Shown: in pieces, positions 26,501 to 34,827 of the stretch
How the letters are laid out: each line of letters begins with the position of its first letter
Numbering within the stretch: the stretch's first letter is position 1
DNA from: JBMFVE01 sp049966155
GTDB lineage: Bacteria; Bacteroidota; Ignavibacteria; Kryptoniales; JAKASW01
Length of the DNA stretch: 64,000 bases
Reading direction: 5' to 3'
Assembly: GCA_049966155.1 (NCBI GenBank)
Contig: JBMFVE010000001.1
Location: 496,001-560,000, forward strand
Notes under the pieces: model-generated
Databases searched by the model: none
What the model saw: only the letters and a program-made list of their open reading frames with translations
Told to the model about the DNA's origin: nothing
Made by a program: the position numbers and the translations under genes

Positions 26501-27951
26501 GGCATGGAGTGTTCAAATATAGACTTAAAATTTCCATCGGACTCTTTAAGCTCTTCGAGAAGGCGGATTTCCTCAGTGACATCGTTAAAAGCAGCCAGTC
26601 TGTAACTACCGGCATTCCAGCATCTAACTTTATAAAATCTATTTTTTTTATCCCTCGTCTCAAAGTGTTCCTTTGAAGTATCAAATTCAGAAAAGCCGTT
26701 TGCCTGAACAAAGTCTGCTACCTGTCTGCCATCAGGAATTGATAATATTTCTGACGCCCTATCACTCACTATCTCTATGACCCCTTCTCGGATTCCAATG
26801 AGTGGAACAGCAGAATCCTTTAACAAACTTTCCGAAAAAGCTCTCTCTTCTTCCAAAATCTTCCTTGTCGACTCAAGCTCAGAAGTGGCAGCCCCAAGCA
26901 TGGATTCAAGTTCTCGCTCAATACTGTTTTCCCTCGTTATATCAATGAAGAAAACAGCATCCTCAACTAAAGATTGCCGTTTAAACCCAGCTACCTTTAA
27001 AGCTCTAAAACTTTTTTCTCGAAATTCAAATTCAAACGCCTCAGGAGGGGAGTCTAACGCTACAAGCCATGCAGCAAATTTATCTTTATATTTTTCTGCG
27101 GGGAGCCCAAACAAAGAATTGCCTTTGAAATCATTCCCAAAGACATGTTCAAACGATTGATTTAATTCAATTACAAAGCCTTTCTTATCAAGCAAAACTG
27201 CGGGAATGGGCATCTTTTCAAAAATAAATTGATGGAAAGCTTCTTCTACTCTGAAAGCTCGCTTTGCAGCTTCGAGTTCATCTTCAAACTTTGTTCTGAA
27301 CTCCTCAAACTCGTTTCGGATACTGCTCAACACAAGGTGAGACCCTATAAGAGCTGCAAATGCTGTAAGCCGCTCCTTGTTTATCTGTTCAGCTTGCCTG
27401 GCCAGAATTAAAAGCGAATGACTCCCGGCAGCACCCGCCTTTGCAGCTGCAATCCGGGCAAATCCCATTTCCTTTTTAATCTTCCGTGAGGCTGCCGAAG
27501 TAGTCATATCGCTCAACAGTTCAAACGGATCTTCAAATTCGATGTAGTCGTAAGCGAAAAGCTTTCTACGACTCTCAGAAAGGGGAATCAAGCCATTGTT
27601 GGACAAAACTCCAGCTTTTATCAGGAGATCAGAAACCTTCCCCTGATCCGCAACATCGTAAGAGATAATTGCTATTGAGTCTCCCCGCCTTTCCAGAATG
27701 ATCGCGTCACAATCAAATGCGGATTTCAAGCCTTTGATTATTTTTTCGTAGCCATCTTTTAGATTTTCAGCTTCCAAAACCTGTGGCAATGTTCCCAAAA
27801 GTGCTCTGTTGAATCGCATAATGTCCTGCTCGCTAACCCTTAAAAAGGTTAAAACTTTCTGACGAAGGTTCTGGTAAATTAAAAAAAGGAGGAGGGCGAC
27901 TGTAACCAGAATTGCTGCAGAAAATGTCAGCAAATATGTAAGAGTGTTCAT
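23581..27951 (-). CDS. Very large membrane-anchored PAS/GAF signalling protein with degenerate kinase core and C-terminal receiver
   Basis: A 1456-residue protein. The ATG at 27951 overlaps the stop of the upstream kinase as ATGA; a start 20 codons earlier is unlikely. A membrane helix (LLTFSAAILVTVALLLFLIY) is at the N-terminus. Then come a GAF-like segment, several PAS-like domains (PAVLLDKKGFVIELNQSFEHVFG; FKSIFEHSMPAAI; ALLESMYDEPVIIVENEKVI), and more GAF-like regions. Around residue 1150 a helical stretch sits where a DHp domain would, but without a clear H-box. The following ATPase-like part keeps only a trace (GTSIRMMATRLERLGYDVEI). The C-terminus is a receiver (ALLVEDD, FVDLSLP, LLTNRE) in which the conserved Lys is replaced by Arg (VVRPLD). 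It is probably a sensor/scaffold rather than an active kinase (inference). Confidence 0.75.
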   Translation of the reverse strand: MNTLTYLLTFSAAILVTVALLLFLIYQNLRQKVLTFLRVSEQDIMRFNRALLGTLPQVLEAENLKDGYEKIIKGLKSAFDCDAIILERRGDSIAIISYDVADQGKVSDLLIKAGVLSNNGLIPLSESRRKLFAYDYIEFEDPFELLSDMTTSAASRKIKKEMGFARIAAAKAGAAGSHSLLILARQAEQINKERLTAFAALIGSHLVLSSIRNEFEEFRTKFEDELEAAKRAFRVEEAFHQFIFEKMPIPAVLLDKKGFVIELNQSFEHVFGNDFKGNSLFGLPAEKYKDKFAAWLVALDSPPEAFEFEFREKSFRALKVAGFKRQSLVEDAVFFIDITRENSIERELESMLGAATSELESTRKILEEERAFSESLLKDSAVPLIGIREGVIEIVSDRASEILSIPDGRQVADFVQANGFSEFDTSKEHFETRDKKNRFYKVRCWNAGSYRLAAFNDVTEEIRLLEELKESDGNFKSIFEHSMPAAIAKGGEFEKWNQGFYELFKETLSAENSLSSFYRFLGESPEEIDYGLEPGRPVRRLCKSIDGRTIELGIVKRGNGTFVLARDLTEVEMLKQNLRVSASRISALLESMYDEPVIIVENEKVINTNYAAREKLGIYQDAEVDVNAVLNPMRVSGEEDLYYISDKFYKLESSKVQNIFIYRLRNATGEVKNKELLKTHRDRETLMTRLVLSENYTQVLSCLKDLSANIFETYRERSLPKVVGIGLGEISKGFAEVYLYSSYTGKIDPPLSLTLTDDDKSFITRSGKVSRSDVPDTTFGNVLSISEAGGIFNSSASDGTAGFAFASFTGLVSGELVSDLNGIFGAAASVALGLFTKANESLHSVQTGKLLHAISGLSSMASLPSEQLMKFSFEFLKSEYGCNGVAYYELEDSGYRLTADTGGFLKSLSIDLLKFGIYFSGLQSVPLCEGGAGDLFFAVQSHSKNSLLLVQLGKQIPAPFELTAVSEAIIELTEFKRLSERESAINADLNRRKNYFEDYINRLTLLTSDRDVLSILEETLYKMYGDSTVEVIPGEVNYRNSDSLYISKENVEGKKVIYTVDMTAIKGYVLKVSTIDGEYTSSVINLAADRIGSLAAVEMSRLQMDINNLRRDAELARSETLKLRASVEKVPFAIKHARIEIDRALAGLSSIRPDNEALRASKLHLAAALKEISLDMVESGYSLEELVSEVRKKLSDDTVSGRIRRFNLAAGADFKMDAVTFDILKDIFVSSVKSLPQRELDILVESFILPGKVSVDSGEPIEKTRRKLQINIKSIQLDETSNDISENRDAEQRDFIPTEGTSIRMMATRLERLGYDVEITGNDSQLQLSITENIGKAVKEQISKSGSALLVEDDRSLSEEESLVLLEKFEQLRVVHDAIEAEKLLRGEMFSYAFVDLSLPSISGRELCLQIKTHQPQCFTVLLTNREDEEKSDGIDEIVVRPLDTLRIEQLLQNHA

Positions 27952-29585
27952 TGTTTTGGAAGAGTAAAATAGAAAGTTGAACCCTTTAGTTTGCCAGCTG
28001 ACTCCACCCATACACTTCCACCGCTTAGCTCAACAATTTTCTTTACAAAAGCCAGTCCAAGACCGCTACCTTCTACCTTTTCAGTGTCGGAAGACTTCAC
28101 ACGCTGAAAAATGGCGAATATCCTGTCGTGAAACTCGGGCGGAATGCCAATTCCATTGTCTTTGACATAGAACAGAAAATGATCTCCTTTATCCTGCGAG
28201 CCGAGAACCAATCTTGGTTCAGGTTGATCACCCATGTATTTGATTGCATTATCTATTAAATTCGAATATATCCTTTCTATATATTTTACCACAACATATA
28301 GCTTTGGAAAATTTCCTTCCATCACCACCTTAATCTTTTTTTCGGCCAATCTAATTGAAACTTCATTAAGAACGGTATTCACAATTTCACCTATGTCGGC
28401 CTCTTCTACGGGGGCTTCAACACTTCCGATCCTCCCGAGCTCTAACAAATCATTTACCAATGAATGAAGGCGCCCAGCAGCGCTGAGGATTGCATCTACC
28501 AGAACTTCCTGCTCACTTCCAATATTTTCAACCCGTTTGAGTTCACGTGCAAAGCCTTCAATTACAAGGATTGGAGATTTTAAGTCATGAGTTATTGCGT
28601 AGGTAAACTGCTGCAGCTCCTTGTTTTTGCTCTCCAGTAATCTTGTCTTCTGAATAGTCTCTTCATGCAAACGTGCATTTTCTATAGCTGCTCCAATTAC
28701 TGTGCCTATACCTTCAATTACTTCACGCTGTGAATCTTCGAGGATTCGCTTGGATTCACTAAATAGCGCACCTATTCCTACAGGTTTCCTTTTTGCCCGC
28801 AGTGGAAAGACCACAACTGAGCTATAGTGAGAATTTCTTAACGATTCGGGGATTCCCGACGCTACCTTCAGGTTGTCAAGTGAAACTACTCTATCGTCTG
28901 AAAATGCTTTACCGAAAATTGTCTTATCGATCAAAGAGCCATGTACTTCAGTTATAAAATCCTCACTCAAATTGGCGCTTGCCGCTAAAAACAGGCGCCT
29001 ATCTGCCTTGTCCGGCAAGAGAAGCGCACCTGCATCGCCGTCAAAGATCTCCATCGTCTTTCTAACTGAATACTCGAGAACTTCCCGAAAATCTATTGTC
29101 CGGTTAAGAAGCATAGATATGTTATTTATTGCGTTTAGCTGAATATTCCGTTGCGTCAAGGTTTCTTCAAGCCGGCGACGGTCTGTGATGTCCACTAAGA
29201 TTGCGAGTGCACCCGCACGCACATTCTCAGAATTAAATATCGGGGTTGTTGAAATCTGGACGTGACGCCCGTGACCATTCGCATCAACTATGAAATATTC
29301 TCGCCCGGATACCGCTTTTCCAGTGGAAATGGTCTGCTTAAAAGGAAGGTTTTCAGGCTGAAGTTTTGCCATTGTCAGCTGATCTCTGAAGCTACTGAAA
29401 ACTTCACTGGATGCCTTCCTCGGGTTGGTGCCTTCAGAAATACCAAACATCAAGCGTGCCACAGAATTTATGACAACAATTTCTCCAAATGCATTGGTAA
29501 CAATAATCCCATGATCCAACCCCTCGAACAATTTCGCAAGATCAGGTGGCACAATTATCCAATCTTTCTTTACATCTAAACTCAC
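27948..29585 (-). CDS. PAS-GAF sensor histidine kinase
   Basis: A 545-residue, apparently soluble kinase. A PAS domain (about 15-135; DHGIIVTNAFGEIVVINSVA) and a GAF domain (about 160-305) are followed by the H-box YAITHDLKSP with His333. The ATPase domain has N-box NLIDNAIKYMG, G1 DNGIGIP and G2 EGSGLGLAFVKKIVEL, all intact, so it should be active. No membrane segment or receiver. The stop overlaps the start of the large PAS/receiver protein by 4 bases, so that protein may be its partner. No separate response regulator is next to it. Confidence 0.93.
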   Translation of the reverse strand: MSLDVKKDWIIVPPDLAKLFEGLDHGIIVTNAFGEIVVINSVARLMFGISEGTNPRKASSEVFSSFRDQLTMAKLQPENLPFKQTISTGKAVSGREYFIVDANGHGRHVQISTTPIFNSENVRAGALAILVDITDRRRLEETLTQRNIQLNAINNISMLLNRTIDFREVLEYSVRKTMEIFDGDAGALLLPDKADRRLFLAASANLSEDFITEVHGSLIDKTIFGKAFSDDRVVSLDNLKVASGIPESLRNSHYSSVVVFPLRAKRKPVGIGALFSESKRILEDSQREVIEGIGTVIGAAIENARLHEETIQKTRLLESKNKELQQFTYAITHDLKSPILVIEGFARELKRVENIGSEQEVLVDAILSAAGRLHSLVNDLLELGRIGSVEAPVEEADIGEIVNTVLNEVSIRLAEKKIKVVMEGNFPKLYVVVKYIERIYSNLIDNAIKYMGDQPEPRLVLGSQDKGDHFLFYVKDNGIGIPPEFHDRIFAIFQRVKSSDTEKVEGSGLGLAFVKKIVELSGGSVWVESAGKLKGSTFYFTLPKQ

Positions 29586-29672
29586 CTAACTCATACCATC
29601 CTTTGTGCTCAAAACAAGTTATGAACCTTCTTCCTCAGATTCAAATTATCTGACGAGCTAAAGCTGGATGAC

Positions 29673-29701
29673 TTGACGGTAAGGAAAAAACGCCTTAATT
29701 T
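29673..29701 (+). promoter_or_regulatory. Possible promoter for tRNA-Ala
   Basis: TTGACG, 17 bases, TAATTT, about 30 bases before the tRNA. The -35 matches the general consensus at 5 of 6 and the -10 at 4 of 6. The rest of the gap 29586-29732 shows nothing else. Confidence 0.4.
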
Positions 29702-29732
29702 AATCTTGTTAAGACCTGTTATTTGACAGACC

Positions 29733-29808
29733 GGGGCTGTAGCTCAGCTGGGAGAGCGCGTGAATGGCATTCACGAGGTCAGGGGTTCGATCCCCCTCAG
29801 CTCCACCA
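29733..29808 (+). tRNA. tRNA-Ala (anticodon GGC)
   Basis: A full cloverleaf of 76 bases with encoded CCA. The acceptor stem GGGGCTG pairs with CAGCTCC and includes the G3-U70 wobble that identifies tRNA-Ala. D arm GCTC...GAGC, anticodon stem CGTGA/TCACG around ATGGCAT with anticodon GGC, and T arm with GGTTCGATCC. It reads GCC/GCU codons. It is alone on the plus strand; 29809-29995, between it and rpsT, holds nothing I can identify. Confidence 0.97.
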
Positions 29809-29995
29809 TTATTCAAATTATTCATTACAGATGTAGATTTTCAGTCATTCCTGCTGAAATTTTCGGGAAAAGCCTAATTAATCCCCACTTCAGCTCTGCG
29901 ATCTGGAGGGCATGAGAATTTAAACTCGATTTGCCATAAGGATCCACCAGGAATCTGGAGACTGACTTGTACTCCCCCTGATTTAAAATCTGAAC

Positions 29996-30271
29996 TCAGA
30001 TCTTCTCTTTTGGCGGTGCACCGAGCTCTTCAACTATCCTGGTTAATTTTGATTTCTGATTAGCAGCTTTGTTCCTGTGAATAACTCCCTTTGAGGCGAG
30101 CCTGTCAAGCCTTGAGACCGCTTCTTTGAGATATGTTTCTGCTTTAGATTTATCTTTTTCCGATCTCACTTTTTTAATTAAAGTCTTCATCAACGCCTTG
30201 TTATGCTTGTTGTATGTCCGCCTCTTCAGGCTCTGACGCGTACGCTTTTCTGCCGATTTGTGTTGTGCCAC
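29996..30271 (-). CDS. rpsT: 30S ribosomal protein S20
   Basis: A 91-residue basic, helical protein of the small ribosomal subunit that binds 16S rRNA. MAQHKSAEKRTRQSLKRRTYNK and ASKGVIHRNKAANQKSKLTRIV are typical of the family. The start codon is GTG with AAGGAG five bases upstream; a non-ATG start is also known for S20 in E. coli, where it limits translation. It lies 13 bases after the GalT-like gene, so the two may share a transcript. Confidence 0.95.
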   Translation of the reverse strand: MAQHKSAEKRTRQSLKRRTYNKHNKALMKTLIKKVRSEKDKSKAETYLKEAVSRLDRLASKGVIHRNKAANQKSKLTRIVEELGAPPKEKI

Positions 30272-30284
30272 TTTTACTCCTTTT

Positions 30285-31628
30285 TTATTTAATATAATAT
30301 TTCAATGGATTAGGTTTAAGCCTGCATTCTTCCGCAATCCTGAAAAACTCAATCTTCCTCTCATCGCGCAGCCTGTATAAATTGGGAACAATTTTATCCC
30401 TGAGCTCAACCGGCGTCATTGGATTAACATATATGCTCGTTCCACCTTCAAACCCTGCCGGGACATTTACCCTCCACTTAATCATTATCCGCCATGGAGT
30501 CTTGTATACTGAATCGATAGGCGTATAATACCATTCTTCATTGCAGGAAACATGTGTACCGCTGGCAGCATGAATGGCATGAACTATATCACTTACACCA
30601 CGTATTTCTTCTGGAGAGTGTTCCTGCGGCCGTCCCGCCTGTGACTTTGAATATATTTCGATGGTGGGGAAGCGATGGCCTATGCCAACAAGTGCAATTG
30701 CAAAATCATTCTCTGCAAAAACAAGATTGTTTTGTGCTGCAAAATTAGGGCCGTACTCATTGAATATATTTGGATCCTCACGAGTGCGCCTGATTTGCTG
30801 ATCAAGACTCGAACCCCATTCATCCAATGCAACCAGCTGCTTATGAAGATGTTCCACTGACGCTCCTGCCGGCGTTAACCAGTTTTGAAAAATACTTATA
30901 TACCTGGCATATCTGTTAACTTCAAAAATTTGAACCATTGCATCTATCGTGAATCGAAAATACTCAAAATGCTCCTCAGGGGTCATTTCACCTGAAGAAT
31001 AAAGCTGATTGTCATACTTCGCATTTGGTACATAATGTCTCCTGGCAATAATTATCTCATGACTTCCTCCAAAAAACGATTCAGCAAGTTCAAGTTTTTC
31101 CTCCATCGGAACACGCTGCAAATCGTCGAAAGACTTTCCGAGACGGTTCAATTTGAAATTTACTATGTCAATTATATGTTTTAGCCCTACCGGATTAGCA
31201 AGGTAACTATTTCGCCATTCAATTTGCTGCCTGGAAAGCTTGTAGTTGTAGTTTTTCCGCCAGTAATCGAGCGTAACGATTTCAAAAAGGTTGGGCACTC
31301 TGCGAAATTCAGCTTTGGTATCAAAATACTTATCTGGAGAAAGATAATCTATTTTCTCATATTTGTTACCATTGCGAACAAGTCTCGATTTTTCAGGAGG
31401 CACTTCAAAAAGTCTCGACTCGCAAAAGCTGCAAAAATCTTCATTTGATTTGGGCTCTAATTTTCGAGGATGAACAATCTGCTGAGACGACACTGGTTTA
31501 CTCCCCCTTCCAGGTACAGCCCAGACCTCTGTCCCGGTAAATGGACTTACCTGTTTAACCGTGCCATCCGGCATTATGTGATAGTAGTTCTCGTAATCCA
31601 TGGGATTTGTTTTGAGATTGTTTGCCAA
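30285..31628 (-). CDS. DUF4921 / galactose-1-phosphate uridylyltransferase-like protein
   Basis: A 447-residue protein of the GalT/HIT superfamily. A zinc-type pair DFCSFCESR is near residue 65, and GASVEHLHKQ near 255 resembles the nucleotidyl-transfer HxHxQ motif (here EHLHKQ). The later part has NEYGPNFAAQNNLVFAEND and CNEEWYYTPID. GalT moves UMP between hexose phosphates; DUF4921 members have no assigned substrate, so only a nucleotidyltransferase-like role is inferred. The start shown is a TTG; an ATG nine codons later is equally possible, and neither has a clear ribosome site. Confidence 0.75.
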   Translation of the reverse strand: MANNLKTNPMDYENYYHIMPDGTVKQVSPFTGTEVWAVPGRGSKPVSSQQIVHPRKLEPKSNEDFCSFCESRLFEVPPEKSRLVRNGNKYEKIDYLSPDKYFDTKAEFRRVPNLFEIVTLDYWRKNYNYKLSRQQIEWRNSYLANPVGLKHIIDIVNFKLNRLGKSFDDLQRVPMEEKLELAESFFGGSHEIIIARRHYVPNAKYDNQLYSSGEMTPEEHFEYFRFTIDAMVQIFEVNRYARYISIFQNWLTPAGASVEHLHKQLVALDEWGSSLDQQIRRTREDPNIFNEYGPNFAAQNNLVFAENDFAIALVGIGHRFPTIEIYSKSQAGRPQEHSPEEIRGVSDIVHAIHAASGTHVSCNEEWYYTPIDSVYKTPWRIMIKWRVNVPAGFEGGTSIYVNPMTPVELRDKIVPNLYRLRDERKIEFFRIAEECRLKPNPLKYYIK

Positions 31629-31748
31629 GATTCAGTAATGCCAGTAACGCAGCTTAACAACCTCCTCATATTATAAAAAGCAAACTTAACGGCGCATAGA
31701 ATTTAATTAAACTACTGAAGACTTACAAAATACATCAGTACTGACAAC

Positions 31749-31780
31749 TGACACGGTTTGACTTTGACCTGACACGGCTT
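31749..31780 (+). promoter_or_regulatory. Promoter region of icd with 21-bp-spaced direct repeats
   Basis: TGACACGGTTT and TGACACGGCTT start exactly 21 bases apart (31749 and 31770), two helical turns. Between and over them a promoter-like pair TTGACT (31758-31763), 17 bases, TATTTT (31781-31786) can be drawn. The arrangement suits a repressor or activator binding on one face of the DNA. No regulator is identified. Confidence 0.4.
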
Positions 31781-31809
31781 TATTTTTTTACACCTGCTAC
31801 GAGGAATTT

Positions 31810-32826
31810 ATGAATTATACAATAACACTCATTCCAGGAGATGGAATTGGTCCTGAAATTTCAAGGGCCGCTGTTAACGTTATAGAGGCAACCGGTGTTA
31901 AAATAGACTGGGATGTTCAGGAAGCAGGATTAAATGCAATAGAAAAATATAAAGATCCACTTCCTCAAAATGTGATAGACTCAATATCAAAAAACAAAGT
32001 TGCACTCAAAGGACCACTCACCACTCCAGTTGGCACGGGCTTTAGAAGCATTAATGTAGCTCTAAGAAAAGAATTTGACCTTTATGCCAATCTTCGGCCG
32101 GCAAAATCCTTCCGGGGAATAAAAACAAGATTTGAAAACGTTGACCTTGTAATCGTACGGGAAAATACTGAGGAATTTTACAGCGGTATTGAACACTATA
32201 TTGATGCATTTAAGAGTGCCGCAGAAACAATAGGGATTGTGACCAGAGCAGGCTCGGAGCGGATAATTCGGTTCGCTTTTGAATATGCTTTAAAGCACAA
32301 TCGGAAAAAGGTGACCGTCGTGCACAAAGCAAACATTTTAAAATACACAGGCGGACTTTTTCTCGACGTTGCAAGAACAATTGCAAAGGATTTTCCACAA
32401 ATCGAAATGAACGACAAGATTGTTGACAATATGGCAATGCAAATGGTAATGAACCCAAACCAGTTTGATGTGATAGTAACAACTAATTTGTTTGGCGACA
32501 TTCTTTCAGATCTTGCTTCGGGGCTTGTTGGTGGACTCGGGATGGCACCAGGCGCAAATATCGGTTACCAGGTGGCAATATTCGAGGCCGTTCATGGAAG
32601 TGCACCAGATATAGCAGGACAAAATCTCGCAAATCCTTGTGCGATAATCCTTGCAGGTGCAATGATGCTGGAATATTTAGGTGAGCTAAACGCGTCAAAA
32701 AGGATCTACGACGCTGTGTCGTATGTTGTAGCAGAAGGCAAAACCGTAACAAGAGATCTGAATCCCAATAATTTCGTTGGAACAGACAAAATGACCGAAG
32801 CAATTATAGAAAGGATCTGTCGGTAA
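31810..32826 (+). CDS. icd: NAD-dependent isocitrate dehydrogenase (IDH3-like)
   Basis: A 338-residue decarboxylating dehydrogenase: isocitrate to 2-oxoglutarate in the TCA cycle. It opens with TLIPGDGIGPEISRAAV and has LKGPLTTPVGTGFRSINVALRK (substrate Ser/Asn), the Arg-rich NLRPAKSF and VRENTEEFYSGIEH, HKANILK, and NLFGDILSDLASGLVGGLGMAPGAN with metal Asp residues. Length and motifs fit the short NAD-type group. Isopropylmalate dehydrogenase shares the fold, but the TPVGTGFRSINV stretch favours isocitrate. GAGG lies before the ATG. The next gene follows after 22 bases. Confidence 0.88.
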   Translation: MNYTITLIPGDGIGPEISRAAVNVIEATGVKIDWDVQEAGLNAIEKYKDPLPQNVIDSISKNKVALKGPLTTPVGTGFRSINVALRKEFDLYANLRPAKSFRGIKTRFENVDLVIVRENTEEFYSGIEHYIDAFKSAAETIGIVTRAGSERIIRFAFEYALKHNRKKVTVVHKANILKYTGGLFLDVARTIAKDFPQIEMNDKIVDNMAMQMVMNPNQFDVIVTTNLFGDILSDLASGLVGGLGMAPGANIGYQVAIFEAVHGSAPDIAGQNLANPCAIILAGAMMLEYLGELNASKRIYDAVSYVVAEGKTVTRDLNPNNFVGTDKMTEAIIERICR

Positions 32827-32848
32827 AAAGAAATTAAAGGAGGAAAAA

Positions 32849-33580
32849 ATGGATATTAAAACTTCAAAAAAAACAAAAATTCAATGGTTTGGTCATTCAG
32901 CCTTCAGAATCATTGCTCCAAACGATCAATCAATACTCATAGATCCTTGGCTGGACAATCCGCTTGCGCCAAAAGGAATTAAAGAAGCCATTTCCGCAGA
33001 TGTGATTTTGCTTACCCATGGTCATTTTGACCACATTGGAAATACCGTTGAAATAGCATGGCATTCCGAAGCTAAAGTAATTTCTAACTTTGAAATATCT
33101 CTGTACTTGAAGAACAAGGGCCTGAAAGAAGAAAACCTCATTGGCATGAATAAGTCTGGTACATTTGAATTGAACGGTATAGCATACACCATGGTGAATG
33201 CGGAACATAGCAGTGCTATTACTGATGGTGAAAAAGTCATTAATGGCGGATCACCGGGTGGATTTGTGATTAAATTCACCAACGGAAGTGGACCAACGAT
33301 ATATCACTCAGGGGACACAGGAGTTTTTGGGGATATGAAATTGATAGGCGAGCTATACTCACCCGAAGTTGCACTTCTTTGCATAGGCGGACACTTTACA
33401 ATGGGACCCCGCGAGGCTGCAAAGGCTGTCGAGCTGTTGCGACCAAAGAAAATTATACCTATGCACTATGGCACATTCCCTATCTTAAAAGGATCCCCTG
33501 AAGAATTGAAGAAACTAATTCCGGATAATTTTCCTGTTTCAGTAGTTCAGATGAAGCCAGGAGATATCGTGGAGCTCTAA
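32849..33580 (+). CDS. Metal-dependent hydrolase, UPF0173 type (metallo-beta-lactamase fold)
   Basis: A 243-residue protein with the metallo-beta-lactamase fold. Near residue 12 is IQWFGHSAFRI; the metal motif is LLTHGHFDHIGN (HxHxDH), with later ligands in GGHFTMGPREAA and MHYGTFP. UPF0173 members are predicted Zn or Mn hydrolases of unknown substrate. A strong AAAGGAGG site. The stop overlaps the next ATG as TAATG, so the MFS gene is coupled to it. Confidence 0.9.
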   Translation: MDIKTSKKTKIQWFGHSAFRIIAPNDQSILIDPWLDNPLAPKGIKEAISADVILLTHGHFDHIGNTVEIAWHSEAKVISNFEISLYLKNKGLKEENLIGMNKSGTFELNGIAYTMVNAEHSSAITDGEKVINGGSPGGFVIKFTNGSGPTIYHSGDTGVFGDMKLIGELYSPEVALLCIGGHFTMGPREAAKAVELLRPKKIIPMHYGTFPILKGSPEELKKLIPDNFPVSVVQMKPGDIVEL

Positions 33581-34788
33581 TGAAGAATACTCCTGTTTAT
33601 CTGGTACTGCTCACTGTTTTTATTGACCTATTAGGTTTTGGAATAATTATTCCTCTTTTGCCTTTTTATGCCCAGCATTTTGGCGCCGGCCCCACTACAA
33701 TTGGATTGCTTGGTTCATCATACTCTCTGATGCAATTTTTGTTTGTCCCCTTTTGGGGTAGACTATCTGACAGGATAGGCAGGAGACCAATAATCTTGAT
33801 GAGTGTCTTTGGATCCTTTTTGTCCTATCTTGTATTCGGTCTGGCAAAATCACTATCAGCATTGTTTTTGTCAAGAGCCCTTGCTGGTTTTATGGGAGCT
33901 AATATTGCAACTGCCCAGGCATACATTGCTGATGCAACTCCTGTTGAAGAACGGGCAAAATACATGGGACTTATTGGAGCTTCATTTGGTATTGGTTTTA
34001 TGCTCGGCCCTTTTGTTGGTGGAATCATGAGTCATATAAGCTACGGTGCTCCCGGTTTCCTCGCATCTGGTTTATCACTCACTAATGCAACCCTGGCTTA
34101 TTTTTATTTACCTGAATCCCGATTAAAGACAACTGCAGCAGAAAAATCAACTTCTCTCGGACGAACAAAAATCGTGGATGTTGACGCGATAAGAATTGTC
34201 TGCAAAAAACCCGCTCTTCTCAATCTCATACTAGTTTATTTTCTCTATACAATTTCTTTCTCAACATTGTACATTACGTTTCCACTGTACACAAAGGAGA
34301 TGTTAAACTACGACGCTGCAGCAAATGGTTATCTCTTTGCTTTAATGGGACTGATTGGCGTAGCCATACAGGGTGGACTCATTAGCAAAATCACAAAGAA
34401 ACTTGGCGAACGAAATACAATGGTACTTGGAATTACCCTTTTGATTTCTGGACTTGTCTTTATTCCCAATACCCATTCCACTGGAGTTCTTGTTGTGCTC
34501 ATTGCTGTAATGTCAACAGGAAGTTCCATCCTTACTCCACCTCTGACAAGCCTCATAACCAAATACGCCGGTAGCTCAGAATATGGGTCAGCACTCGGAG
34601 TTTCACAATCTTTTTCCAGCCTTGGCAGAGTTATTGGGCCTTTTTTAGGGGGTGCAATTCTCGGTACCGCTGGTTTGAAATGGCCTTTTTATTCCAGCAG
34701 CATAATCCTTGTGACAGCTTTTCTGATGGCAAGGAAGATACCGGATTTTTCTAATGCAAAAAAAACAGAATTCGCAACATCAAAATGA
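33580..34788 (+). CDS. Major facilitator superfamily transporter, TetA/drug-efflux-like
   Basis: A 402-residue membrane protein with about 12 hydrophobic segments. The MFS loop 2-3 motif is GRLSDRIGRRPIIL, and helix 5 has a motif C-like GASFGIGFMLGPFVGG, typical of proton antiporters that export drugs. The first segment YLVLLTVFIDLLGFGIIIPLLPFYA is like TetA-class proteins. The substrate cannot be told. It starts within the stop codon of the hydrolase gene. Confidence 0.9.
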   Translation: MKNTPVYLVLLTVFIDLLGFGIIIPLLPFYAQHFGAGPTTIGLLGSSYSLMQFLFVPFWGRLSDRIGRRPIILMSVFGSFLSYLVFGLAKSLSALFLSRALAGFMGANIATAQAYIADATPVEERAKYMGLIGASFGIGFMLGPFVGGIMSHISYGAPGFLASGLSLTNATLAYFYLPESRLKTTAAEKSTSLGRTKIVDVDAIRIVCKKPALLNLILVYFLYTISFSTLYITFPLYTKEMLNYDAAANGYLFALMGLIGVAIQGGLISKITKKLGERNTMVLGITLLISGLVFIPNTHSTGVLVVLIAVMSTGSSILTPPLTSLITKYAGSSEYGSALGVSQSFSSLGRVIGPFLGGAILGTAGLKWPFYSSSIILVTAFLMARKIPDFSNAKKTEFATSK

Positions 34789-34827
34789 ATTGCTTTTTGT
34801 AAGAAAATTCTTGAGCTTTAATTGAAT

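Noticed and set aside
29733..29808. tRNA-Ala as an integration site
   Set aside because: No duplicated tRNA 3' end was seen downstream and the neighbouring genes are core genes.
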